DNA from: Fusobacteriaceae bacterium UBA2433
GTDB lineage: Bacteria > Fusobacteriota > Fusobacteriia > Fusobacteriales > Fusobacteriaceae
Direction: 5' to 3'
Assembly (NCBI GenBank): GCA_002342785.1
Contig: DDQV01000154.1
Span: 1 to 43,556, forward strand
DNA: 43,556 nucleotides
Of the stretch, positions 31,717 through 38,910 are shown one piece after another. The translations under genes were made by a program, and so were the position numbers. Numbering within the stretch: position 1 is the stretch's first letter; each line of letters begins with the position of its first letter. The notes below the pieces were generated by a model. That model did not search any database and was not told the DNA's origin. It was given only the letters and a program-made list of their open reading frames with translations.

Positions 31717-32742
31717 TTATTGTAATCTTTTTTTAATCTCATCTCTAGTTATAAGATTTTTTTGAAATAGATCTTCTAAAGATCTATCCATAGTTATCAT
31801 TCCAAATCTAGCTCCTGTCTGTAAAACAGATTGTATTTGATGGATCTTTCCTTCCCTTATAAGGTTTCCTATAGCAGGAGTTCCAACTAATATTTCTAAG
31901 GCTACCCTTCGTCCCTTTCCATTTTTTAGAGGTATCAATTGTTGAGCTATTACTCCCCTTAGAGAGGTAGAAAGTTGAGATCTAATCTGTGCTTGCCTCT
32001 CCCTTGGAAATACATCTATTATTCTATCTATTGTTTTTGATGCACTATTTGTATGAAGAGTTCCAAAAACCAAATGACCTGTTTCAGCTGCTGTGATTGC
32101 TGCTTCTATAGTTTCTAAATCTCTCATCTCTCCTACAAGGATTACATCTGGATCCTGTCTAAGAATATATTTTAATGCCGTTTTAAAGGAATCTGTATCG
32201 GCTCTTATCTCCCTTTGTTCTACTACACTTTTTTTATGACTATGAAGATATTCTATAGGATCTTCTATAGTTATTATATGATACGCTTTTTCATTATTTA
32301 TCTTATCTATCATAGCTGCTAAGGTAGTTGTTTTTCCACTTCCTGTAGGTCCTGTAACTAAAACCAATCCATTTTTATATTCTGTAAATTGTTTTAAAGT
32401 CTCAGGTAGATTTAACTCTTCAAAACTTGAAATTGTTGTACTTAATACCCTTATAGTTATTCCAATAGTTCCCCTTTGCATATGTATATTTGCTCTATAT
32501 CTTCCAAGACCTGCAACTCCAAATGCAAAATCATACTCGAGATCTTTTTTAAATTGTACATATTGATCCTCTGAAAGGATCTCCTCTGCTAATTTTTTTA
32601 AAACAGCAGGCATCAACTTTTCAAAATCTCCAGTATCTAATAGTTCTCCATCTATTCTAATCATAGGCGGTCTTCCTGCTACAAAATGAATATCTGATCC
32701 TCCAACCTCGTTTGCCTTTTCCAAAACTTTTCTTAGTTCCAT
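31717..32742 (-). CDS. pilT: Type IV pilus retraction ATPase PilT
   Basis: 341 residues, GspE/PilT secretion ATPase. An N-terminal PAS-like domain (GGSDIHFVAGRPPMIRIDG) precedes Walker A GPTGSGKTT (131-139), the Asp box IITIEDPIEY, Walker B DPDVILVGEMRD and His box GHLVFGTLHTNSA. The IRSQLSTSLRGVIAQQLIP segment is the retraction-ATPase signature region. It depolymerises pilin at the inner membrane, driving twitching and DNA uptake. The rest of the pilus machinery is outside the window. Confidence 0.92.
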   Translation of the reverse strand: MELRKVLEKANEVGGSDIHFVAGRPPMIRIDGELLDTGDFEKLMPAVLKKLAEEILSEDQYVQFKKDLEYDFAFGVAGLGRYRANIHMQRGTIGITIRVLSTTISSFEELNLPETLKQFTEYKNGLVLVTGPTGSGKTTTLAAMIDKINNEKAYHIITIEDPIEYLHSHKKSVVEQREIRADTDSFKTALKYILRQDPDVILVGEMRDLETIEAAITAAETGHLVFGTLHTNSASKTIDRIIDVFPRERQAQIRSQLSTSLRGVIAQQLIPLKNGKGRRVALEILVGTPAIGNLIREGKIHQIQSVLQTGARFGMITMDRSLEDLFQKNLITRDEIKKRLQ

Positions 32743-32752
32743 AAAATCTCCC

Positions 32753-33241
32753 CTATTTCAACTTATATTGTTCGTAATTTTCATAATTATCTTTTAACGA
32801 ACCTATAAAAAAACCATTATTTTTTAAAATTATTTTTTTTGATCCCTCATTATTAGTACCACAAGATACCCTTATATCCTCTATCCTTAGTTCTTTAGCT
32901 TTTTTAATTCCTAACTCTAAGATCTTTGTTCCATATCCTAAAAATCTTTTTTTTAAAGGTATATCATAACTTATATTTCCATGAATAGGTATACTCCTAT
33001 GTCTTATCTTTATCATTCCACAAATATTTTTCTTATCTATAAGCCAATATTCAGTGGTAGGAACATCTCCACTAGGGAGATCTATCCCCAAACTTAGTTC
33101 CTCTAACCTTTTTAAATATCTGTCAAAATCATCTATACCTTCCATATATGAATAATACAAGAGATCACAATCTTTTTTATATTCTAATATTATTTTTTTA
33201 AATTCTTTTTCAAATTTTTTTACAGGTAGTATTAATTCTAT
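32753..33241 (-). CDS. GNAT-family N-acetyltransferase with an apparent ATA start
   Basis: About 162 residues. The acetyltransferase core includes YWLIDKKNICGMIKIRHR, RFLGYGTKILELGI (acetyl-CoA loop) and a final KIILKNNGFFIG. Substrate unknown. The reading frame is open to a TTG at 33271, but that codon has no ribosome site; instead a strong AAAGGAGGG lies in the frame, and 7 nt after it stands ATA (33239-33241), giving IELILPVKKFEK. No ATG, GTG or TTG stands at that distance, so ATA initiation is suggested. The end lies 10 bp before pilT. Confidence 0.72.
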   Translation of the reverse strand: MELILPVKKFEKEFKKIILEYKKDCDLLYYSYMEGIDDFDRYLKRLEELSLGIDLPSGDVPTTEYWLIDKKNICGMIKIRHRSIPIHGNISYDIPLKKRFLGYGTKILELGIKKAKELRIEDIRVSCGTNNEGSKKIILKNNGFFIGSLKDNYENYEQYKLK

Positions 33242-33292
33242 ATATAACCACCCTCCTTTTTTTTTTCTCAATTTTATTTTTTCTTACAATTA

Positions 33293-33318
33293 AAAACAAG
33301 GAACTACTTCCTTGTTTT
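33293..33318. terminator. Bidirectional intrinsic terminator downstream of hldD
   Basis: AAAACAAGGAA-CTAC-TTCCTTGTTTT, a perfect 11-bp stem with T-rich flanks on both strands. It ends the leftward hldD transcript before the acetyltransferase-pilT-hemZ genes. Confidence 0.8.
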
Positions 33319-33372
33319 ATTTTTTAACTTCTATTATTTTTATTCTAAAAAAAAATTAATTTTCCTTTAAAT

Positions 33373-34371
33373 CTATAGATATGAATTTTCTTTATCAAGG
33401 TGATTTTGAACATAATCCTTTATCCCCTCTTCTAATGTATGGAATTTTTCTGTATATCCAACTGCTCTTAATTTTTTCATCTCTGCACAAGTATAATATT
33501 GATACCTACCTCTAAGATCTTCTGGCATAGGTACATATTCTATAACTTTTGAAGCTTCGATAGAATAATCATTTTCACTAGCTCTTATTGTATTTATCGC
33601 AAGATCTTTAAAACTTCTAGCAATTCCTGTTCCTATATTATATATTCCAGATTTGCCCTCACTCTCTAAGAAAAAGTTTAATACCTTTACTACATCTTTT
33701 ATATAAACAAAGTCCCTTAACTGTCCCCCATCTTCATATTCATCCTTATGAGATTTAAATAGTTTTACTGAACCATCTTTTTTATATTGATTGAATGTAT
33801 GAAATACCATAGATGCCATCCTATCCTTATGATACTCTTGGGGACCATAGACATTAAAAAACTTTATTCCAACCCATTGTTTTGGAGTTTCCTCTTGCTT
33901 TAATGCCCAGTCATCAAAGAATTTTTTTGAATATCCATATTTATTTAATGGTTTTAATTTTTTTAATTCCTCTGGAGTTACATCGTCATCATATCCTAAC
34001 TCTCCTATTCCATAAGTGGCAGCAGACGAAGCATAGATAAAGTTTATATCCTTCTCTGAACAAAACTTCCACAATTTTTTTGTATATCCATAGTTATTAT
34101 CCATAAGAAAATCCATATCTGTTTCAGTAGTTGCAGAACAAGCTCCCATATGAACTACCCCTGTTATTTTTTTTGCATTTTCCTCTACGCTCAACCATTC
34201 AAATAGATCATCTTTATTTACCCAATCATAATAATCTCTGTCCCTGATATTTAACCATTTTTCCTCTTTTTCCAATTCACCACATAATATAATATCATTT
34301 TTCCCACATCTATTTAATTCCCAAGTTAATGCACTAGCAATAAATCCACATGCTCCTGTAATAAGTATCAT
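33373..34371 (-). CDS. hldD: ADP-L-glycero-D-manno-heptose 6-epimerase
   Basis: 332 residues from the ATG at 34371, which has GGAGG eight nt upstream; the longer frame starts at a TTG inside that ribosome site. Extended short-chain dehydrogenase fold: GACGFIAS nucleotide loop, HMGACSATTETD, catalytic YGYSKKFFDDWAL (YxxxK), NVYGPQEYHKDRMASMVFH and the C-terminal YVPMPEDLRGRYQYYT that is diagnostic for HldD/RfaD. It makes the heptose donor for the LPS inner core, so the organism has an outer membrane with heptose-containing LPS. Confidence 0.93.
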   Translation of the reverse strand: MILITGACGFIASALTWELNRCGKNDIILCGELEKEEKWLNIRDRDYYDWVNKDDLFEWLSVEENAKKITGVVHMGACSATTETDMDFLMDNNYGYTKKLWKFCSEKDINFIYASSAATYGIGELGYDDDVTPEELKKLKPLNKYGYSKKFFDDWALKQEETPKQWVGIKFFNVYGPQEYHKDRMASMVFHTFNQYKKDGSVKLFKSHKDEYEDGGQLRDFVYIKDVVKVLNFFLESEGKSGIYNIGTGIARSFKDLAINTIRASENDYSIEASKVIEYVPMPEDLRGRYQYYTCAEMKKLRAVGYTEKFHTLEEGIKDYVQNHLDKENSYL

Positions 34372-34411
34372 AATTTTTTCCTCCAATTATTTTAGATTTT
34401 TCTATAACTTA

Positions 34412-34441
34412 ATTTTATCATAATTATATATATATGAGCAA
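34412..34441 (-). promoter_or_regulatory. Promoter of hldD
   Basis: Minus strand: TTGCTC (34436-34441), 18-nt spacer, TAAAAT (34412-34417) with an upstream TG. The leader would be about 35 nt. Confidence 0.5.
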
Positions 34442-34525
34442 GAACTCTCCTTTATTTTCAATCCTTTTTAGAATATAGCTAATAAAATAATATCTAAAAA
34501 ATAAAATATTAGATTTTTCGAATAT

Positions 34526-34554
34526 TTGACACAAAATATTTATTATGCTAATAT
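34526..34554 (+). promoter_or_regulatory. Promoter of trxA
   Basis: TTGACA (34526-34531), 17-nt spacer, TAATAT (34549-34554). The expected start is near 34561, with AGGAGGGG before the ATG at 34598. Confidence 0.8.
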
Positions 34555-34597
34555 TACTTAAAGATTTTATAAACAATATATTCAGGAGGGGTTTTTA

Positions 34598-34906
34598 ATG
34601 AGTAAAGTTATATATACTAATGAAGCTAGTTTCGATGGTGTTATTAAAGATGGAATTGTTTTAGTTGATTTTTATGCTGACTGGTGTGGTCCTTGTAAGA
34701 TGTTAGGTCCAATATTAGAGGAATTATCTGAAGAAGTTACTGCTAGCATCGTAAAGGTAAATGTCGATGATAATCCAGGTTTATCTCAAAGATATGGTGT
34801 TAGAAGTATCCCTACTATGATTGCTTTTAAAGATGGAGAAGTTGTAGATCAAATAATAGGTTTAGTTCAAAAAAGTGCTTTATTAGAAAAATTAAATTCA
34901 TACTAA
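34598..34906 (+). CDS. trxA: Thioredoxin
   Basis: 102 residues. The active site WCGPCK (about 29-34) sits in VDFYADWCGPCKMLGP, and the cis-proline loop SIPTM is present. Full length, cytosolic, no signal peptide. It reduces protein disulfides with electrons from thioredoxin reductase. Strong promoter, strong ribosome site and a UUCG-loop terminator make it a highly expressed single-gene unit. Confidence 0.95.
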   Translation: MSKVIYTNEASFDGVIKDGIVLVDFYADWCGPCKMLGPILEELSEEVTASIVKVNVDDNPGLSQRYGVRSIPTMIAFKDGEVVDQIIGLVQKSALLEKLNSY

Positions 34907-34910
34907 AACT

Positions 34911-34936
34911 AAGGATCTTCGGGTCCTTTTTTTTTT
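34911..34936 (+). terminator. Terminator of trxA with C(UUCG)G tetraloop
   Basis: AAGGATC-TTCG-GGTCCTT, stem of seven with one U-G pair closed by the very stable cUUCGg loop, followed by ten T. Confidence 0.88.
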
Positions 34937-34969
34937 GTATTTTTTTATAGTTAAAATCCTAAAGATTTA

Positions 34970-34978
34970 TGTTATACT
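34970..34978 (+). promoter_or_regulatory. Extended -10 promoter for the lptD-like gene
   Basis: TGTTATACT, an extended -10 with five of six matches to TATAAT, with a weak TTAAAA -35 at about 34951. The leader to the ATG at 35029 is about 45 nt. Confidence 0.45.
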
Positions 34979-35028
34979 TTACTTAATTATAATAAAAAAA
35001 TTTGCTTTAAATTGAGGAGAAATATATT

Positions 35029-38000
35029 ATGAAAAATTTAAATTCAAAGTTTATTGCTATCCTTTTATTTTGTCTTGTTCAAACTTCATTTGGTTCAAAC
35101 AATCTAAATAGCGGTAGCTCTTCTAGTGAAAACAATCTTATTTCAAATGATAATGCTGCTATCTCTAGTCAAAGTTTGGTTATCGATACAAAAAATGATA
35201 CTCTAACTGCTGATGGTGGGGTAAAATTTCAATATGAAGGTTTAAAACTCCAAGCCTTTGGATTTAAAAGAGATAAGGAATCAAATATGGTTACTGCCCT
35301 TGGTGATGTTAGAATTGAACTTGGTGATGGAAATAATAAAGCCAGGATAGATTCTCCTAAAACTCTCCTTTATCTAGACGATAAGATCTTAAAATATTAT
35401 GACAGTACATCTTATATTGAAGTTGGTTCTGCAACTAATGCTCTAGCTCCCAATGACAAGATATATTTTGGTGGAGAGGAAGGAATATATGAAAATGATC
35501 TCTTTACTCTAAAAAATGCTTGGTTTACAACTGACTTTAATTTTTTAAATACTGGAGACTATAAAGATGCTGGATATCATCTTAAGACTAAAGAGATCGA
35601 AGTTATACCAGATAACAAAGCTGTATTTCACGATGTAAATCTATATATAGGTGACTCAAATGTTGCTTGGTTTCCTTGGTATGCTGTAAATATAAGACAA
35701 GGTTCAAAAGTTCCTTTATTTCCTGTTTGGGGAAATGATACTGACTATGGTTTCTATATTTCTAGTGGGGTAAACTATGGAGATAATGACAGTAAATATT
35801 TTAAAGGTGGGATAGCGCCTAAATTTTCAGATAAGTTGGGACTCTTAGTTGGAAGATTTGAAAACTGGTACGATCTAGGGGATTATGGAAAGGGACTCGT
35901 TACTGCAGATGATCTTTTAGTAGTGAAAAAAGATAGCTCTATCGATAATCGATGGGATCTTACTGGAAATCATGAATATACAAATGATAATGGTTTTTTA
36001 AAATTAAATTTTCAAAGTACAACGGTAAATCAAATAAGTTCTTTAGAAGATTATAGAGATGATTTAGAAGATGATGGTTATTACGATGATAAAGACAGAG
36101 ATGATGGTGACGCCATTAGTTTTGTAACTCTTGATTCTGAATTTAAAGATATTGGAAAACGAAAAGATATCACAGTCAATGCTAAAGTAAAATTATTAGC
36201 TGGTGGGGAAGATGCATATGAGCAACTAGTTGATGATCAGATGGATGACGCTTCCTTTGGTACTGAGTTAGATCATAAACTATATACAGCACTTGATTTT
36301 ACAAAAGATAATGAAGATTATACTGTATCTACCTACTACGATTATTTAAAAGATCTAGATCCTGGTTCTACATCTGATGAAGATGACGATCAATCTAGAA
36401 GGGAAAATTTTGGTTTTGCATTTAATCTAAAAGATTCAAAAATAAATTTTTCTTACGACCATAAAAGTGGAGACAAATTTAGAAAACTTAGATCTTGGGA
36501 GCGTTTTCCAGATCTAGATGACATTACAGATATTGAATATATCCCTTGGTCTGTATCTCTATACGATACCGATGATAGTGATAAAATCAAATTGTCCCTT
36601 GGAGAATATAGTTTAGCTGACGCTACATATAAGATTAAATTTGATAGTGAGAGATCTGAAAAGGAATTAAATACAGATAATGATTCTTTTAGAGAACTTG
36701 GAATTTCAAATAATGCTAATTTTAATACAAGAGATCAACAATATAACAAGGAAGAAAATATAGTTTTTAGTAAAAATAAGGAAGATAAAGTCGCTACAGA
36801 ATTTTTATATAATCAATATAGATTAGAACTAACATCTGGTAAAACTCGAGAGGAAAGTTGGGATAGAGAAGGGATATATAATTACGATAATTTCGAGGAA
36901 AACGACGCCTATAATATCTATATAAATGAATCTGATTTTGCCCAAATCGAACTTGAAGATAAAAAATTAAATCTAGGATCTTTAGGTAGTTTAGGATTGA
37001 AATATAATCTAAGATATGATGACTATACTGGTGGTTATGATTCTGAGTATGGTAGTAATAATGGTGGAGACTCATCTCTTAGAAACCAATTTAATATCCA
37101 ACATAAGATTACTTTTTTGGATAATACAAGTAACTTCTTTAGAGATATCGATCTAAAATTAGACAATGAATTTAATTATTTCAATCAATCATATTCCTAT
37201 GATAATGGAAGTAGAGACGGCGACTCTGAATATAACGGAGAGGTAAGATTAAAAAATAAAGATACTATAGATGAATTTAAAGATAAGATAACACTTGAAC
37301 TTGGAAATACTAAAACTATCTATAATGTTGGATATAAACAAAGTTATGATGGATATGATAGCGACGTAAAAAATGAAGAGTTATTTAATAATAGCATCGA
37401 TTTTTTAGTCAACGATAAGAAAAAATTAAACTTATACTATGATCTAGATAAAAGATATACCAGGGGAGAACTTAGCTCTAGCGGATATACTTTTGACGAT
37501 GAATATAACGATCTAACAAATAGTAAATTTGGTGGTAGTTACTATCTCAACGACAACTATAGATTATATTATAGTCATGAAACAATCGATTATACTCTAA
37601 AACAAAATGGAATTTTTGATATAACAGATATTAATTATAATAAAAATGCTAATGCTAGTGCCGATGAAGATGTATCGGAAGATACCTATGGACTTGAGAT
37701 AAAAAATGATTTAGATATCTATAACTTTACATATACCCATGCCTCAGATGAAAGAACCGATGATGATACAGAAACTTTTGATATTAAAAATGATGTTTTT
37801 GGAGTTAGTTATTTAAATGGGGGAGATGTTGAACATTATTATAGCGGTACCTATGGTATCTATAAATATGGACCTTCAGATGATCTAGAAGATTATTCTG
37901 TAGATCAAATATCATTTAAATATGAGTATAGAGATAAAAGATTTACTGAAAAAGAATTAAAAAGTTACGCTGCCTCTGAATATAATAAAGATTCATCAGA

Positions 38001-38637
38001 GATTAGTGCAGTTGAGATAAGCAGGATAAAACAAATTTTAAATGAGAGAAATGACAATCAATTAGATTTTAATTTAACTTCAATTATGTCTCAAGAGATG
38101 AGTACTCCTGAATATAAAAGATATTTTAAACTTTCACTTATGACAGAAGTTCATAGGGAAGCTTATAGACAAAACAATGATTTTTTTGAAAGTATGAAGG
38201 AACTAGAAGCCGATATCTATGGTTCATATAAAAGAATTGGTATAGGTTATACATATCGTGAGGAAGCAGACTTTGATAGTAACTACGTGCGAGATGTAAC
38301 TGACAGAGAAAATGAATTTAGACTTAAAGCTGGTATAGGAAAACCTAGTCAAGGATGGAATGTAAAATTAACATATAAAACTGACCTTGATGATGAAGAT
38401 GAATATGGTATCTATCTTGGAAAAGAGATGGGATACTATGAATGGGCTATTGGATATACCAAAGATTACGACAGTTCCGACGATACATATGAAGATTCTT
38501 TAGCTATACAGTTTACCTTACTTACATTCCCAGACAGTTCTATCTTCGGAGTTGGATACAACGACGATAATGGTAGTATGAGTCCACAAATTTGGTCTGG
38601 TAGTGGTGTAGAGATTGAAGATCCAGATACTTTATAG
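35029..38637 (+). CDS. lptD: LptD-like outer-membrane LPS assembly protein (very large)
   Basis: 1202 residues. A signal peptide (1-22, ending TSFG) precedes an OstA/LptA-like beta-jellyroll (about 45-215: DTLTADGGVKFQYEGLKLQA, VTALGDVRIEL, YHLKTKEIEVIPDNKAVFHD) and a conserved WFPWYAVNIRQGSKVPLFP segment, then about 950 residues rich in alternating aromatic/polar strands typical of an outer-membrane barrel. This is the LptD layout, but much longer than E. coli LptD (784). Aspartate and glutamate dominate predicted loops. I see no cysteine in the mature protein, so the disulfide control of E. coli LptD cannot apply. Role: placing LPS in the outer leaflet. AGGAG precedes the ATG. Confidence 0.82.
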   Translation: MKNLNSKFIAILLFCLVQTSFGSNNLNSGSSSSENNLISNDNAAISSQSLVIDTKNDTLTADGGVKFQYEGLKLQAFGFKRDKESNMVTALGDVRIELGDGNNKARIDSPKTLLYLDDKILKYYDSTSYIEVGSATNALAPNDKIYFGGEEGIYENDLFTLKNAWFTTDFNFLNTGDYKDAGYHLKTKEIEVIPDNKAVFHDVNLYIGDSNVAWFPWYAVNIRQGSKVPLFPVWGNDTDYGFYISSGVNYGDNDSKYFKGGIAPKFSDKLGLLVGRFENWYDLGDYGKGLVTADDLLVVKKDSSIDNRWDLTGNHEYTNDNGFLKLNFQSTTVNQISSLEDYRDDLEDDGYYDDKDRDDGDAISFVTLDSEFKDIGKRKDITVNAKVKLLAGGEDAYEQLVDDQMDDASFGTELDHKLYTALDFTKDNEDYTVSTYYDYLKDLDPGSTSDEDDDQSRRENFGFAFNLKDSKINFSYDHKSGDKFRKLRSWERFPDLDDITDIEYIPWSVSLYDTDDSDKIKLSLGEYSLADATYKIKFDSERSEKELNTDNDSFRELGISNNANFNTRDQQYNKEENIVFSKNKEDKVATEFLYNQYRLELTSGKTREESWDREGIYNYDNFEENDAYNIYINESDFAQIELEDKKLNLGSLGSLGLKYNLRYDDYTGGYDSEYGSNNGGDSSLRNQFNIQHKITFLDNTSNFFRDIDLKLDNEFNYFNQSYSYDNGSRDGDSEYNGEVRLKNKDTIDEFKDKITLELGNTKTIYNVGYKQSYDGYDSDVKNEELFNNSIDFLVNDKKKLNLYYDLDKRYTRGELSSSGYTFDDEYNDLTNSKFGGSYYLNDNYRLYYSHETIDYTLKQNGIFDITDINYNKNANASADEDVSEDTYGLEIKNDLDIYNFTYTHASDERTDDDTETFDIKNDVFGVSYLNGGDVEHYYSGTYGIYKYGPSDDLEDYSVDQISFKYEYRDKRFTEKELKSYAASEYNKDSSEISAVEISRIKQILNERNDNQLDFNLTSIMSQEMSTPEYKRYFKLSLMTEVHREAYRQNNDFFESMKELEADIYGSYKRIGIGYTYREEADFDSNYVRDVTDRENEFRLKAGIGKPSQGWNVKLTYKTDLDDEDEYGIYLGKEMGYYEWAIGYTKDYDSSDDTYEDSLAIQFTLLTFPDSSIFGVGYNDDNGSMSPQIWSGSGVEIEDPDTL

Positions 38638-38642
38638 AGTTT

Positions 38643-38671
38643 TTGACATTTTAAACCATGTGTGTTAGAAT
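38643..38671 (+). promoter_or_regulatory. Sigma-70 promoter of the thrS leader
   Basis: TTGACA (38643-38648), exactly 17 nt, TAGAAT (38666-38671). Start expected near 38678. It begins only six bases after the lptD stop codon, giving a leader of about 230 nt before thrS. Confidence 0.82.
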
Positions 38672-38712
38672 TGCTAGATAACAATAATGATGTTTCAGCG
38701 GGAGTTAAGACT

Positions 38713-38751
38713 ATGAGATTACTTACCACCACAACAAATACTTTTATTTAG
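38713..38751 (+). CDS. Threonine-rich leader peptide of thrS (attenuator)
   Basis: A 12-codon reading frame, MRLLTTTTNTFI, then TAG. Five of twelve residues are threonine, four in a row (ACC ACC ACA ACA), then AAT ACT. A GGGAG ribosome site lies 8 nt before the ATG. It lies between the promoter (38643) and an intrinsic terminator (38826) upstream of threonyl-tRNA synthetase. Leader peptides rich in the cognate amino acid are known to control thrABC (thrL) and pheST (pheM) in enterobacteria; the same logic is inferred here: ribosome stalling when charged tRNA-Thr is scarce would allow read-through into thrS. Confidence 0.8.
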   Translation: MRLLTTTTNTFI

Positions 38752-38801
38752 ATTTGTAAATATACAAATCTTATTTCTTTTGTAAAAATATAAGTTTTGT
38801 A
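38751..38801 (+). promoter_or_regulatory. Two mutually exclusive hairpins in the thrS leader
   Basis: Hairpin A: GATTTGTA (38751-38758) with TACAAATC (38763-38770), starting at the leader-peptide stop codon. Hairpin B: TACAAATCTTAT (38763-38774) with ATAAGTTTTGTA (38790-38801), one mismatch. They share 38763-38770, so only one can form at a time. A ribosome stalled on the Thr codons would cover the left arm of A and favour B. How B affects the terminator at 38826 is not clear by eye; GTATC (38799-38803) can pair with GATAC (38839-38843) in the terminator loop. Confidence 0.55.
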
Positions 38802-38825
38802 TCTGTCTGGAATGAAAAAATATTT

Positions 38826-38863
38826 AACCCATCTAGATGATACTCTAGGTGGGTTCTTTTTTT
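38826..38863 (+). terminator. Intrinsic terminator in the thrS leader (attenuator)
   Basis: AACCCATCTAGA (38826-38837), loop TGATAC, TCTAGGTGGGTT (38844-38855), then C and seven T. A 12-bp stem with a single G-U pair. It stands 50 bp before the thrS start and after the leader peptide, so it must be passed for thrS expression. Confidence 0.85.
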
Positions 38864-38910
38864 AGAAAAAAATTTAAATTGTATATATAATACTGAGGAG
38901 TGATGTAAAG

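Noticed and set aside
35029..38637. Open frames on the minus strand within the lptD-like gene (for example 36794-37075)
   Set aside because: They are shadows of a long AT-rich gene, tyrosine/histidine-rich, without ribosome sites or family resemblance.
38672..38910. T-box riboswitch in front of thrS
   Set aside because: I could not find the conserved T-box bulge sequence or the Stem I features, whereas a Thr-rich leader ORF explains the arrangement better. A covariance scan would decide.
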